DNA of 64,000 nucleotides from JAJDUF01 sp965214295 (lineage in GTDB: Bacteria; Chloroflexota; UBA11872; UBA12225; JAJDUF01): assembly GCA_965214295.1 (NCBI GenBank), contig OZ243944.1:1116001-1180000 (forward strand), given 5' to 3'. Both the position numbers and the translations under genes were made by a program. The notes under the pieces were generated by a model that saw only the letters and a list, made by a program, of their open reading frames with translations, was not told the DNA's origin and ran no database searches. Positions within the stretch are counted from its first letter, which is position 1. Every line of letters starts with the position of its first letter. Shown piece after piece: positions 8,394 through 16,869 of this stretch.

Positions 8394-9455
8394 CTACCGC
8401 GTTGGCGAGGCTGAGGCCGCTCTCGGCTCGTCACGCTCTCGTGCGAGCGGCGACCGGCCGGTGACGTGCCAAATCAGCATCGGCCACAGGATTGCCAGGC
8501 GGCGCGCGTGGTGGCGGCGGGCGGGCGCCACGGTGTCGGGCGGCCGAGACACGCTTTGCAGAAGCGGGAGCAGCAGCCACTTCAGCGCCTCCTCGCCAAG
8601 TTGAGCAACTACCGTCAGCGCAATGAAGCCACGCAGTGCAACCGCCGCCGCGGCACCCCACCACTTACGAACGAACTGATATTTGCTCCGGTGAAAGTAG
8701 AAGTCCCGCGCCAGCAAGTTCTGGTCGGCACTCCGGCTACCGTGATGAACGACTCGGGCTTCCGGCGTATAGCGGACCGACCAGCCGGCGCAGCGCAAGC
8801 GTCGCGCCGCGTCAAGCTCCTCGAAATACATAAAGAAGCGTAGATCGAAACTTCCTACCTGGATAAAGGCAGCTCGCCGGACCAGCCAACAAGCGCCCAT
8901 CGCCCAATCTACGGCGCGCGGCAACGTGTGCGACCGATCCTCCTCATAGTACCCGTGCAGCAAGGGGCAACCCGGCCACCACCATTGCACCGCCGTACTT
9001 TCGACAAACAGGGTGGCGAGGCGCGGAAAGCGCCGCAGTGACCGTTGTGGCCGGGCGTCACTATCAAGGAGCATAGGGACGGCCACAGCCGCCGCCGGGT
9101 GGTCGCGCAGACAGGCCAGGAGCACAGCCAAGGCAGCGGGGAGTAGCTCGGCATCGGGGTTGAGAAATAGGAGCCATTCTCCACGTGCTACCGCCAATCC
9201 CCGCTGGCACCCGGCCGTGAAGCCCTCGTTGCGCGGCGTCTCGATGAGGCGTATGTGGGGAAATGCAGCGCGGACCATGTCGGCGCTCCCGTCGTGGGAG
9301 GCGTTATCCACGACAATGATCTCTCCATCGGTACCACTGCGCTCGTACTCCGCGGCGATTGAGTGCAGGCAACGAGCGAGCTGCGGCGCCACGTTGTAAC
9401 TCACCACAATCGCGGAGCATTCCGGCCGGCCCACAGCTCTCCCCTGACCCGTCAT
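8394..9455 (-). CDS. Family 2 glycosyltransferase, rhamnosyltransferase-like
   Basis: A GT-A enzyme of 353 aa in the rhamnosyltransferase-like GT2 group (COG1216 type). Visible motifs are SAIVVSYN near the start, IIVVDNASHDGSADMV, the metal site LFLNPDAELLP and the acceptor block GACWLVRRAAF...FFMYFEELDAARRLR. The C-terminal 90 residues include a hydrophobic stretch (AAAAVALRGFIALTVVAQL) suggesting membrane association. The frame is open to 9551, but ATG at 9455 lies 8 bp after the upstream stop and starts the protein just before the first beta strand, so it was chosen. Specificity for rhamnose is an analogy, not shown. Confidence 0.83.
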   Translation of the reverse strand: MTGQGRAVGRPECSAIVVSYNVAPQLARCLHSIAAEYERSGTDGEIIVVDNASHDGSADMVRAAFPHIRLIETPRNEGFTAGCQRGLAVARGEWLLFLNPDAELLPAALAVLLACLRDHPAAAVAVPMLLDSDARPQRSLRRFPRLATLFVESTAVQWWWPGCPLLHGYYEEDRSHTLPRAVDWAMGACWLVRRAAFIQVGSFDLRFFMYFEELDAARRLRCAGWSVRYTPEARVVHHGSRSADQNLLARDFYFHRSKYQFVRKWWGAAAAVALRGFIALTVVAQLGEEALKWLLLPLLQSVSRPPDTVAPARRHHARRLAILWPMLIWHVTGRSPLARERDEPRAASASPTR

Positions 9456-9463
9456 ATCGGCTG

Positions 9464-10273
9464 CTACCGCATCGGTGCGTCGCCAGTCGGACGCGGCTTG
9501 CACTGCCGATGGAGCTTCCACAGGTGGCGGTACGTCACAAACGTAAACCAACTCAGGGCCAAACTGAGTTGTAATCCCAACAGCCCCTCCCGGTGACCTT
9601 GCAGCTCCCAGTAACGCCGGCGTAGCTCCCGCAAAGGCTGGATGATGAGACTATGCGGCTTCGGTCGGATGCCCTCGCCTTGCAGCCGCTCGGCCTCCAA
9701 ACGCGCGTAGCGGCGCTGCTTGGCCCAGAACTGTCTCCAGGAGCTGTAGTTCAGGTGGACCAGTGGTGGGGTCAGTCTGCCGGTCTCCCCGGACAGCTGC
9801 ACAAGCTCATGCACCGGACGGGCAGGGTCGTAGCGACCGCACGACCGTCGGAAGAGACGAAGCTGGTAGTCGGGATACCAGCCGGCATGGCGAACCCATT
9901 GCCCGAGGATCACGTTCTGACGAGGAACCCAATAGCCGACCGGCGGATGGTGGTCGGTGGTCGGTGGCCGGTGCCCACTAAGCACCGCGCGGATCGCCGC
10001 CGCCAGGTCGAGTGTCACGCGCTCGTCAACGTCAACGAACAGCACCCAGTCGGTCGTTGCCTGATCGAGGGCGTAGTTACGTTGCTCCGGCCAGTTGGTG
10101 AAAGGCCGCGAGAGCACCTGCGCCCCATGCGCTGCGGCCAAAGCGGGAATGTCTTCGTCGTCGCCCGAATGGACGACCAGCCGGTGATCGGCCCACTGCA
10201 CGGTACGCAAGCACGGGACGATGTGTGCAGTTTCGTTGTAGGTCAGGACAATCGCCGTCAGTGGATCGCTCAT
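9464..10273 (-). CDS. Family 2 glycosyltransferase, WaaE/KdtX-like
   Basis: About 269 aa, resembling the WaaE-like GT2 subgroup (LPS core beta-glucosyl or heptosyl type enzymes). It has LTAIVLTYNE at the start, NWPEQRNYALDQATTDWVLF, the metal-binding DVDERV, and WVRHAGWYPDYQLRLFRR, which is characteristic of this subgroup. An R3 repeat (9948-9978) adds about ten residues (GHRPPTTDHHPP) before GYWVPRQN. Two ATGs three codons apart are possible (10282 and 10273); AAGGG is better spaced for 10273. The upstream GT2 ends 12 bp away, consistent with one operon. Confidence 0.82.
   Translation of the reverse strand: MSDPLTAIVLTYNETAHIVPCLRTVQWADHRLVVHSGDDEDIPALAAAHGAQVLSRPFTNWPEQRNYALDQATTDWVLFVDVDERVTLDLAAAIRAVLSGHRPPTTDHHPPVGYWVPRQNVILGQWVRHAGWYPDYQLRLFRRSCGRYDPARPVHELVQLSGETGRLTPPLVHLNYSSWRQFWAKQRRYARLEAERLQGEGIRPKPHSLIIQPLRELRRRYWELQGHREGLLGLQLSLALSWFTFVTYRHLWKLHRQCKPRPTGDAPMR
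9948..9978. repeat. R3 repeat (GGTGGTCGGTGGTCGGTGG) inside the WaaE-like GT gene
   Basis: Three GGTCGGTGG-type units, in frame, adding a Pro/Thr/His-rich loop between the DVDERV region and the GYWVPRQ strand of the enzyme. Confidence 0.65.
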
Positions 10274-10285
10274 GCGTCTCATCCC

Positions 10286-11275
10286 TTACAAGCGGATCAC
10301 CGCGCGGTACGCGGCCGCTTCCGCTTGTAGCTTCGACCGCTGCTCCGGTGTGGCAGCACCGATGGTGGAGAGCAGCAAGGTGGCCACCCGGCTGGCGGCG
10401 CCCAGCCGCACCAGCCAGCGCAACACCTCCTGCTGCCAGGCGGCACGGTGCTTGGCGTAGAGCCGATAGCGGCTGCGGTAGAGCTGGACCAGCATCTCCC
10501 CGCGCCGCTGGCGCGTGCTTTGCGCCTCGTGATGGATGGCCAGCACCGCCGGGCAGTGGACAACGTGCCAGCCGGCTTGCTTGAACCGCCAGCACCAATC
10601 CACCTCCTCACAGTAGAGGAAGAACGATTCGTCAAGTAGCCCAACCTCCGGGAGCGCCGCGCGTCGCACCGTCATGCAGGCGCCCAGAGGATGATCTATG
10701 GCAAACACCCGATGGTAGTCGGTAGACGGGAAGCGCCCATTCACGCGGGAGCTTGTGAGGCGGTGATTGATCGGAAAGAACTCCAAGAAGGCCATCGGGA
10801 GGGAGGGAAACCGAAACGCCGAATGCTGAAACCGCCCGTCATGGTAGATGAGCCGCGCCCCGACCACGCCGACCTCCGGACGCGCGTCGAGAAAGTCCAC
10901 CACGCGCGGCAGCGATCCCTGGTGTAGCTCGGCATCGGGGTTGAGTAGCATGACGTACCGCCCCCGCGCTTGCCGTAAGGCTTGGTTGGCCGCAGCCGCG
11001 AAGCCGCGGTTGTCGTTATTGGCGATGAGCCGGACGGCCGGAAACACGCGACGCACCATGTCGGCGCTGCCGTCGCTCGACGCATTGTCAACAACGTAGA
11101 CTTCGGTGCCCGGGGGAGCATCGGCCAGCACGCTACGCACGCCCCGGGACAGCAGGGCAACGGTGTTATAACTGACAATGACCACAGAGAGCGGCGGTGC
11201 GCCCTCGCCCGGATCGCCGGCCGCCGCGCAGTCACCCACCGGGGAGGTCTCTACCAGCCACTGTTCATTGGTCAC
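10286..11275 (-). CDS. Family 2 glycosyltransferase, rhamnosyltransferase-like
   Basis: 329 aa, clearly paralogous to the 8394-9455 gene: LSVVIVSYNTVALLSRG, VYVVDNASSDGSADMVRR, MLLNPDAELHQGSL and GACMTVRRAALPEVGLLDE..FFLYCEEVDWCWR. It probably adds a deoxyhexose or hexose to a lipid-linked glycan at the inner face of the membrane. The start is ambiguous. The first in-frame start is GTG at 11275, which lies inside an R3 repeat (CCAGTGACCAATGAACAGTGG), so the first 25-30 residues are repeat-derived and have no counterpart in the family. It is the first gene of the - strand glycan run. Confidence 0.83.
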   Translation of the reverse strand: MTNEQWLVETSPVGDCAAAGDPGEGAPPLSVVIVSYNTVALLSRGVRSVLADAPPGTEVYVVDNASSDGSADMVRRVFPAVRLIANNDNRGFAAAANQALRQARGRYVMLLNPDAELHQGSLPRVVDFLDARPEVGVVGARLIYHDGRFQHSAFRFPSLPMAFLEFFPINHRLTSSRVNGRFPSTDYHRVFAIDHPLGACMTVRRAALPEVGLLDESFFLYCEEVDWCWRFKQAGWHVVHCPAVLAIHHEAQSTRQRRGEMLVQLYRSRYRLYAKHRAAWQQEVLRWLVRLGAASRVATLLLSTIGAATPEQRSKLQAEAAAYRAVIRL

Positions 11276-11286
11276 TGGTCACTGGC
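11257..11286. repeat. R3 repeat (GGTCACTGGTCACTGGCC) supplying the start of a GT2 gene
   Basis: Iterated TGGTCAC units, read on the - strand as GGCCAGTGACCAGTGACC. It contains the GTG start of the adjacent glycosyltransferase and its first codons. Confidence 0.6.
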
Positions 11287-11420
11287 CTTCGGCATAGTGC
11301 AGTGGGGAGTGATCTGGCGCGAGGCAGTAGAGCCTGACCTTCAATTGAGCCATTCTATCAAGGAGCTGGGCCGCACTCGCTTCGGCGCCCTGGGAAGCGT
11401 ACGCCTTGACCGGAGACGGC

Positions 11421-12092
11421 ATGAACACCAAGACACCGCCCCACGCAGACCGGACCCCGGTCTCCGGCGTGGTGCTGGCGGCGGGAGAATCGCGGCGGAT
11501 GGGACAACTGAAGGCGCTCCTACCCTGGGGGCCACCCGACGATCCTACCGCACCACCGATCCTCGTCGCGCAGGTTCGGGCGTTGCGGGAAGCCGGCATC
11601 GGCTGTCCCCGCGTGGTGCTCGGCCACGAGGCGGAGCGGCTACGCGCGGCGTTGGCGGAGCACGGCTGCCTCGCGTACACAGAAGTCATCGTCAACGACG
11701 ATTATCGGCAGGGGCGAAGCACCTCCGTCATTGCGGGCGTCGCGGCCTGTCCGGCCGGCCGCGACATCCTGCTCATCAACGTGGACCAGCCGCGGCCGGC
11801 ATGGCTAATTCGCCGGCTCTTGGACGCCCGGCAGTCGGCAGAGGCGCTCATTACCTTGCCGCACTACGAGGGGCGGCCGGGACATCCGCCGATCTTCGCC
11901 GCCCGGCTCCGCGACGAACTGCTGGCGGTCGAAGAGGCCTCCGAGGGGCTACGGGCAGTGGTCCGGCGGCACCGGACCACGGTCCAGCGTATCCCGTTTA
12001 ACGAGGCAGTGGTGCTGGTCAACCTCAACACCCCGGCCGATTACGCAGACGCCCGACAGCAAGTCTTCCCGTCGGTCGGTACACCAACCTAG
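11421..12092 (+). CDS. MobA/MocA-like nucleotidyltransferase
   Basis: About 223 aa with the NTP-transferase fold of the MobA/MocA group: VVLAAGESRRMGQLKALLPWG (nucleotide-binding loop and Lys), then RQGRSTSVIAGV and LLINVDQPRP where the Asp would bind the metal. Relatives cytidylylate or guanylylate molybdopterin, but similar proteins activate other small molecules. No molybdoenzyme or moco gene is present here, so the substrate is left open. ATG at 11421 was chosen over an upstream TTG because GGAG at 11412 is well spaced. It is transcribed away from the glycan operon and toward mreB, with a 178-bp gap after it. Confidence 0.75.
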   Translation: MNTKTPPHADRTPVSGVVLAAGESRRMGQLKALLPWGPPDDPTAPPILVAQVRALREAGIGCPRVVLGHEAERLRAALAEHGCLAYTEVIVNDDYRQGRSTSVIAGVAACPAGRDILLINVDQPRPAWLIRRLLDARQSAEALITLPHYEGRPGHPPIFAARLRDELLAVEEASEGLRAVVRRHRTTVQRIPFNEAVVLVNLNTPADYADARQQVFPSVGTPT

Positions 12093-12230
12093 CAAGATCG
12101 GTTGCAGCGCCGGAGTCCCAGGTGCCACTTGCCGTAGCCCAGGCAGCCAGAAAGAGTGTTCCAGCGGTCAGTCGCAAGTGGATCAGTTCGGTAAGGCTAC
12201 ATATGGTGAGTCGCTTAATTCCGCCTAGGC

Positions 12231-12261
12231 ACTCCCCGGTAGGTGGCGGCCGTACCGGAGT
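12231..12261 (+). promoter_or_regulatory. Possible hairpin in the mreB leader
   Basis: The arms ACTCCCCGGTA and TACCGGAGT can pair (two bulged C) around a 10-11 nt loop, ending right next to the GGAGG ribosome-binding site of mreB. It could affect mreB translation or just be a chance GC-rich palindrome. Confidence 0.3.
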
Positions 12262-12270
12262 GGAGGGGTT

Positions 12271-13329
12271 ATGGCCGGTGTGTTGAGCGCCGTGCTCGGC
12301 CTCTTCTCCGCGGACCTCGCGGTTGACCTCGGTACCTCCTCGACCCTCGTGCATGTCGAGGATCGGGGCGTGGTGATCTCCGAGCCGTCCGTCGTGGCCA
12401 TAGATCGCTCCACCAACCAACTGCTGGCCGTTGGCGCCGAGGCCCGGCGGATGCTTGGTCGCGCGCCGAGCCACATCGCAGTTATCCGTCCGCTGCGAGA
12501 CGGGGTCATCGCCGACTTCGATACGGTTGAGCTGATGCTGCGGCACTTCTTCCACAAGGCACAAGAGCAAGTAGGCGGCAGCACGCGACCGCGGGTTGTG
12601 GTCGGTATTCCCTCCGGCGTGACGGAGGTAGAGAAGCGCGCGGTACACGATGCCGCGCTGAACGCGGGAGCGCGGGAAGCCTACCTCATCGAAGAACAGA
12701 TGGCCGCAGCGATCGGGGCCGGTTTAGCCATCCACGATCCGGCCGGCAGCATGATCGTGGACATCGGCGGTGGCACGACGGAGGTGGCCGTCATCGCGCT
12801 TGGTGGCGTGGTCCTCAGCCGCTCCCTCCGCGTCGGTGGCGATGAGATCGATACGCAAGTCATCCAGTACGCCCGGCAGGCCCACGACCTTTACATCGGC
12901 GAGCGCACGGCCGAAGCAACCAAGATAGCCATCGGATCGGCAGCGCGAGAGCGCGATGACCAGCGGACTACGATGCGCGGGCGCGATCTGGTGACTGGCT
13001 TACCCAAGGCGGTCGAGGTGAGCAGCCGCGAGCTACGCGCGGCAATCGCCGGCCCCATCAACCTCATCGTGGAAGCCGTGAAGCTGTCACTGGAGGAAAC
13101 ACCCCCGGAGCTACTCGCCGACATCATGGAGCAAGGGATCACGCTCGCCGGTGGTGGCGCGCTGCTGTATGGTATGGCCCGCCGGCTGGCTACGGACACC
13201 GACATTACGGTGCATATGGCGCGCGATCCGCTCCTCTGCGTCGTCCACGGCGCCGCCATCTGCCTGGAGGAAATGGACATTTACCGTTCTCTCTTCACCT
13301 CCGAGAGCGCCCCGCGCCTCCGTCTCTAA
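12271..13329 (+). CDS. mreB: Rod-shape actin homologue MreB
   Basis: A bacterial actin that forms membrane-bound filaments guiding lateral wall synthesis. 352 aa, the normal length. Phosphate-1 loop is DLGTSSTLVHV (the usual GTANT is GTSST here), phosphate-2 is VDIGGGTTEVAVI, then GGDEIDTQVI and the adenosine loop TLAGGGALLYGMARRL. The N-terminus starts with a short hydrophobic stretch (VLSAVLGLF) that probably acts as the membrane anchor. ATG is preceded by GGAGG at 12262. It heads the mreB-mreC-mreD-mrdA-rodA cluster. Confidence 0.96.
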   Translation: MAGVLSAVLGLFSADLAVDLGTSSTLVHVEDRGVVISEPSVVAIDRSTNQLLAVGAEARRMLGRAPSHIAVIRPLRDGVIADFDTVELMLRHFFHKAQEQVGGSTRPRVVVGIPSGVTEVEKRAVHDAALNAGAREAYLIEEQMAAAIGAGLAIHDPAGSMIVDIGGGTTEVAVIALGGVVLSRSLRVGGDEIDTQVIQYARQAHDLYIGERTAEATKIAIGSAARERDDQRTTMRGRDLVTGLPKAVEVSSRELRAAIAGPINLIVEAVKLSLEETPPELLADIMEQGITLAGGGALLYGMARRLATDTDITVHMARDPLLCVVHGAAICLEEMDIYRSLFTSESAPRLRL

Positions 13330-13563
13330 CGGCGGCCGTAGCCTATACTCACAGTGAGGGAGGCGCCGGCCCGGGTCGTCGCTGCGCCTTGAGCATGCGG
13401 GCAGCAGAACCGGCACGGCCGACACGTAGGCCACTGTGGCATACTGCGGCCAGAGCGTATACGGTCGGCCTCCGCTGTCAGGGCGCGCAGAGAGCACCGC
13501 CAGGGTACCCTCCAGGGGCGCGCCTCGGCGCCACAACCCCCTCAGAGCAGGACCAGAGACACC

Positions 13564-14433
13564 GTGAGGCGACCACTGGCCCCCCCCTTCTTCAGCCAGT
13601 CGGCCTTGCGCTGGCTCGGAGCAGTGGTCGTGCTCTGCGTTGCCGTGATGATTGCCGACCAGCGCCAGTGGCTAGTGTGGCCGCGCAATGTTGCCTCCGG
13701 CGTGCTTGCTCCCGTGCAGCAACGCTTGGCGGCGGCGACGCGCGACGGGGTACGGGCAATTACACAGCGCGGTGAGGTCGGCCGGCTCCAGACCGAGAAC
13801 GAAGAACTGCGGAGCACGGTGGGCGCCCTGCGCCTGGAGCTGGTCCGGATGCACGCAGCCGAGCTGGAAAATCAGCAACTCCGCGAGCAACTGCGGTACG
13901 TGGAAGCTCATCGCCAGTTCACGTTCGTCCCGGCGGAGGTGATTGGGCAGGACCGGAGCAATCTCCTGGGGCGCATCGTGGTGGACCAGGGCCGGACGGC
14001 GGGAATAGAGGTCGGGATGGTCGTCATGGCGCCAGCGGGACTCGTCGGCCGCGTCATCGCGGTTGCGGACCACAGCGCCACCATCCTTCCGATCACGCAT
14101 CCGACCAGCGCGATCAACGCCAAGGTCCTGGGGAGCGCCGACGCCACCGGAATCGCCAACGGCACGGCCAACGGACGACTGGTATTGCGCTATCTCCCGC
14201 AGCATGAGGCTATCGAGGTCGGCGATACGGTAGTAACCAGCGGACTCGGCGGCACCTTCCCGCGAGGCGTAGCCATCGGCCGGGTATCGTTTGTACGGTC
14301 CCGCGACATCGAGATGTTCCAAGAGGCCGAAGTCGAGCCGCTGGTAGGGATGGTCGGGTTGGAACGAGTGCTTATCGTGACCAACTTCTACCCGCCCGAC
14401 CAGGAGCAGCACACCGCGGAGCCACAGAAGTAG
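13564..14433 (+). CDS. mreC: Rod-shape protein MreC
   Basis: A bitopic membrane protein linking MreB to PBP2. 289 aa: a single N-terminal transmembrane helix (residues 14-30), a coiled coil (about 65-115; QTENEELRSTVGALRLEL, ELENQQLREQL) and the two beta-barrel domains (GRIVVDQGRTAGIEVGMVV, then GDTVVTSGLGGTFPRGVAIG). GTG start; the 234 bp between mreB and mreC hold no supportable gene and might contain an internal promoter (a TATACT hexamer at 13344). The next gene, mreD, follows after a repeat-containing gap. Confidence 0.94.
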   Translation: MRRPLAPPFFSQSALRWLGAVVVLCVAVMIADQRQWLVWPRNVASGVLAPVQQRLAAATRDGVRAITQRGEVGRLQTENEELRSTVGALRLELVRMHAAELENQQLREQLRYVEAHRQFTFVPAEVIGQDRSNLLGRIVVDQGRTAGIEVGMVVMAPAGLVGRVIAVADHSATILPITHPTSAINAKVLGSADATGIANGTANGRLVLRYLPQHEAIEVGDTVVTSGLGGTFPRGVAIGRVSFVRSRDIEMFQEAEVEPLVGMVGLERVLIVTNFYPPDQEQHTAEPQK

Positions 14434-14450
14434 TCCGGCCATCACGTGGA

Positions 14451-14486
14451 CTCTCCTTCCCCGGAGGGAGGGGCCGGGGGTAGGCT
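14451..14486. repeat. R1 palindrome between mreC and mreD
   Basis: CTCTCCTTCCCCGGAGGGAGGGGCCGGGGG, a shortened R1 element whose CCTTCC/GGAGGG arms can form a hairpin. It lies in the 70-bp gap between two genes of one operon and could stabilise the upstream transcript end. Confidence 0.55.
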
Positions 14487-14503
14487 CAAAGCTAGGCATA
14501 GCC

Positions 14504-15016
14504 ATGAGTAAATCCAGCTGGATCGGCGCCGGGGTGCTCTTGATCGCGGCGCTGGTACAAGGGTCAGTGCTACCGTTCGTCATCGGCGGCCGCGTGCCCG
14601 TCAATCTGGTACTGGTGCTGGTAATCGGCTGGGCACTGTTGCGCGGGCTAAAGTCTGCGCTGGTCTGGGCTGTGGTCGGGGGACTGTGGCTGGACTTGCT
14701 GGCCGGCGTGCCGCTGGGTACGGCTATGCTCGCGCTCAGTCTCGTCGCCTACGCCTGCACGATGGGGGTCATCCCTTGGCTCACGTCCACCAGGTTGATC
14801 GCGGTGGTTGTGACGGCGGGGGGGACCCTGCTCTACACTGGCAGCTACTTTTTCTTGCTCCGCACGCGGCAGCTGGCCGGCGGCGAATCGTGGTGGGCGA
14901 TCTGGCAGTCGCACGCCCTGCCGGCGGCGGTCGCCAACACCTTGGTCGCCATCCCGGTGTTCTGGCTCCTGGCCCGCTTTGCCGGCGGCGCTCCACTCCG
15001 GAGGTCGGCGTCATGA
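14504..15016 (+). CDS. mreD: Rod-shape protein MreD
   Basis: A small polytopic membrane protein of the elongasome. 170 aa with about five hydrophobic segments; the helix pattern and the PVNLVLVLVIGWALLRG and GLWLDLLAGVPLGTAML stretches are typical of MreD. ATG at 14504. It ends in an ATGA overlap with mrdA, so translation is coupled. Confidence 0.9.
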   Translation: MSKSSWIGAGVLLIAALVQGSVLPFVIGGRVPVNLVLVLVIGWALLRGLKSALVWAVVGGLWLDLLAGVPLGTAMLALSLVAYACTMGVIPWLTSTRLIAVVVTAGGTLLYTGSYFFLLRTRQLAGGESWWAIWQSHALPAAVANTLVAIPVFWLLARFAGGAPLRRSAS

Positions 15017-16851
15017 GGCTGTTGCGCGAGCCGCAAGGCGACACGCGGCGGGTTGCGCTGCTGCGCGGTGCGGCTCTGGCGTCCTTCGGCGTGCTTGGAT
15101 ACCAGCTCTGGAACCTGCAAATCGCCAACGGGCCGGGGTATCGCCAGCGTGCCGAGCACAATCGCCTGCGCCAGATCACAACCAAGCCGTTGCGCGGCCT
15201 CGCCTACGACCGCAACGGTCATCAGCTCGTGAGAAACGTCCCCAACTTCAGCGTCGTGATTCGCCCGGCCGACCTGCCGGAGGGGAAGCAGGCGCTCGAT
15301 GACGTGTTGCAGCGATTGAGCTTGGCTTTGGACACGAGCACCGAGACACTGGCCGAGCGCGTCGAGGCCGGGCGGGCACATCCGTATGAGCCGCTGCGGG
15401 TGCAGTCGTATATCGGGCGGAGAGCCGCACTCATCCTGGAAGAACAGCGCCACCTCCTGCCTGGCGTCACCATCCTGCCCACACCGATTCGGCACTACCC
15501 GGATGGCGCATTGTGGGGGCATCTCATCGGCTATACCAGCCCGATCCCGGCCGAGCGTCTCGAAAGCCTGCTGCTCCAGGAGTACAAGCGCGACGACGTG
15601 ATCGGCCGGTCGGGCTTGGAAGCCGTGGCCGAGGCAGAGCTGCGCGGGAGTCCGGGGCGGATACAGGTGGAGGTTGACGCCGTGGGGCGTACCGTCAAGG
15701 TACTCGACACGCTGGTCGAAGCGCAGCCGGGCCACACGGTCATTCTCACGGTGGATACGCGGTTGCAGGAGGCTGCGACGCGCCTGTTGCAGCAAGCGCT
15801 CGACCGGACCGGTGCACTCAACGGCGCGGCCATCGCCATGGTGCCGCAGACGGGTGAAATCCTGGCGATGGTGAGCCTGCCGAGCTACGACAACAACCTG
15901 TTTGCACGCGGTATTTCTTCCAGCGACTATCGGCGCCTGAACGAAGACCCGCGCCGCCCACTGGTCAATACCGCCATCGCCGGTCAGTATCCACCCGGCT
16001 CGACCTTCAAGATCGTCGTCGCCGCCGCGGCGCTCGAAGAGCGCATTATCCGGCCCGACCAGAAGATCAGCTGCCGCGGGCGGATAGAACTCCCCTCCGG
16101 GCACGTCTTTCGCGATTGGCTCCCCGGCGGGCACGGATCGCTGGCGGTCGTTGAGGCGGTAGCGCAGTCATGCGACGTGTATTTCTATTCCGTGGGCGGC
16201 GGCTGGGAACCGGCCGGTATTAGCGGCCTCAGCGCAGAGAAGCTGGGGAGCTACATGCAGCTCTTCGGCTTCGGTACGCCGGTTGGCCTGGGATTACCGG
16301 GGGAAGAACCGGGGCTGATACCGACGCCGGCCTGGAAAGAACACACCAAAGGCGAGCCTTGGTATCTGGGCGACACCTACAACATCAGTATTGGGCAAGG
16401 AGACTTCTTGGCAACTCCGTTGCAGGTACTCAACGCAATGAACGTCATCGCCAATGGCGGCACCCTGTACCGCCCGCAGCTGGTGCTGGAAGTGCGCGAT
16501 GCCGAAGGGCACCCGCGCCAATCCTTCGAGCCGGACGCCATCCGCCGCGTGCCGGTGACGGCGCGACACTTGGCGCTCGTCCGTCAAGGATTGCGCGAGG
16601 CGATCACGTCTCCCGATGGGACCACGTATGCAGCCCTCCGGGAGCACACGCTGGCTATCGCCGGGAAGACCGGTACCTCCGAGGTGAGCCAGTCCGTCGC
16701 GCCACATGCCTGGTTCGTCGGGTATGCGCCGGTACACAACCCGATGATTAGCGTGGTCGTGTTCGTCCAGCATGGCGGCGAAGGATCGCGGGTCGCCGCG
16801 CCCGTAGCAGCCGACATCATGAACGTGTACATGCGTGACCTGGCAGCTTGA
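15013..16851 (+). CDS. mrdA: Penicillin-binding protein 2 (transpeptidase of the elongasome)
   Basis: A class B PBP that cross-links lateral-wall peptidoglycan with RodA. 612 aa: a short cytoplasmic tail and a single membrane anchor (about residues 15-33), a dimerisation/pedestal domain starting RGLAYDRNGHQLVRN, then the transpeptidase domain. The active-site motifs are present: STFK (nucleophile Ser) near residue 330, SCD for the SXN motif, and KTGT near residue 552. The frame is open far upstream in mreD, but ATG at 15013 overlaps the mreD stop and starts just before the membrane anchor. rodA follows 18 bp later. Confidence 0.95.
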   Translation: MRLLREPQGDTRRVALLRGAALASFGVLGYQLWNLQIANGPGYRQRAEHNRLRQITTKPLRGLAYDRNGHQLVRNVPNFSVVIRPADLPEGKQALDDVLQRLSLALDTSTETLAERVEAGRAHPYEPLRVQSYIGRRAALILEEQRHLLPGVTILPTPIRHYPDGALWGHLIGYTSPIPAERLESLLLQEYKRDDVIGRSGLEAVAEAELRGSPGRIQVEVDAVGRTVKVLDTLVEAQPGHTVILTVDTRLQEAATRLLQQALDRTGALNGAAIAMVPQTGEILAMVSLPSYDNNLFARGISSSDYRRLNEDPRRPLVNTAIAGQYPPGSTFKIVVAAAALEERIIRPDQKISCRGRIELPSGHVFRDWLPGGHGSLAVVEAVAQSCDVYFYSVGGGWEPAGISGLSAEKLGSYMQLFGFGTPVGLGLPGEEPGLIPTPAWKEHTKGEPWYLGDTYNISIGQGDFLATPLQVLNAMNVIANGGTLYRPQLVLEVRDAEGHPRQSFEPDAIRRVPVTARHLALVRQGLREAITSPDGTTYAALREHTLAIAGKTGTSEVSQSVAPHAWFVGYAPVHNPMISVVVFVQHGGEGSRVAAPVAADIMNVYMRDLAA

Positions 16852-16869
16852 GCCACGAGGAAGAACACC

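Noticed and set aside
14845..16134. A 429-residue antisense frame over mrdA
   Set aside because: The + strand is unmistakably PBP2 with all catalytic motifs.
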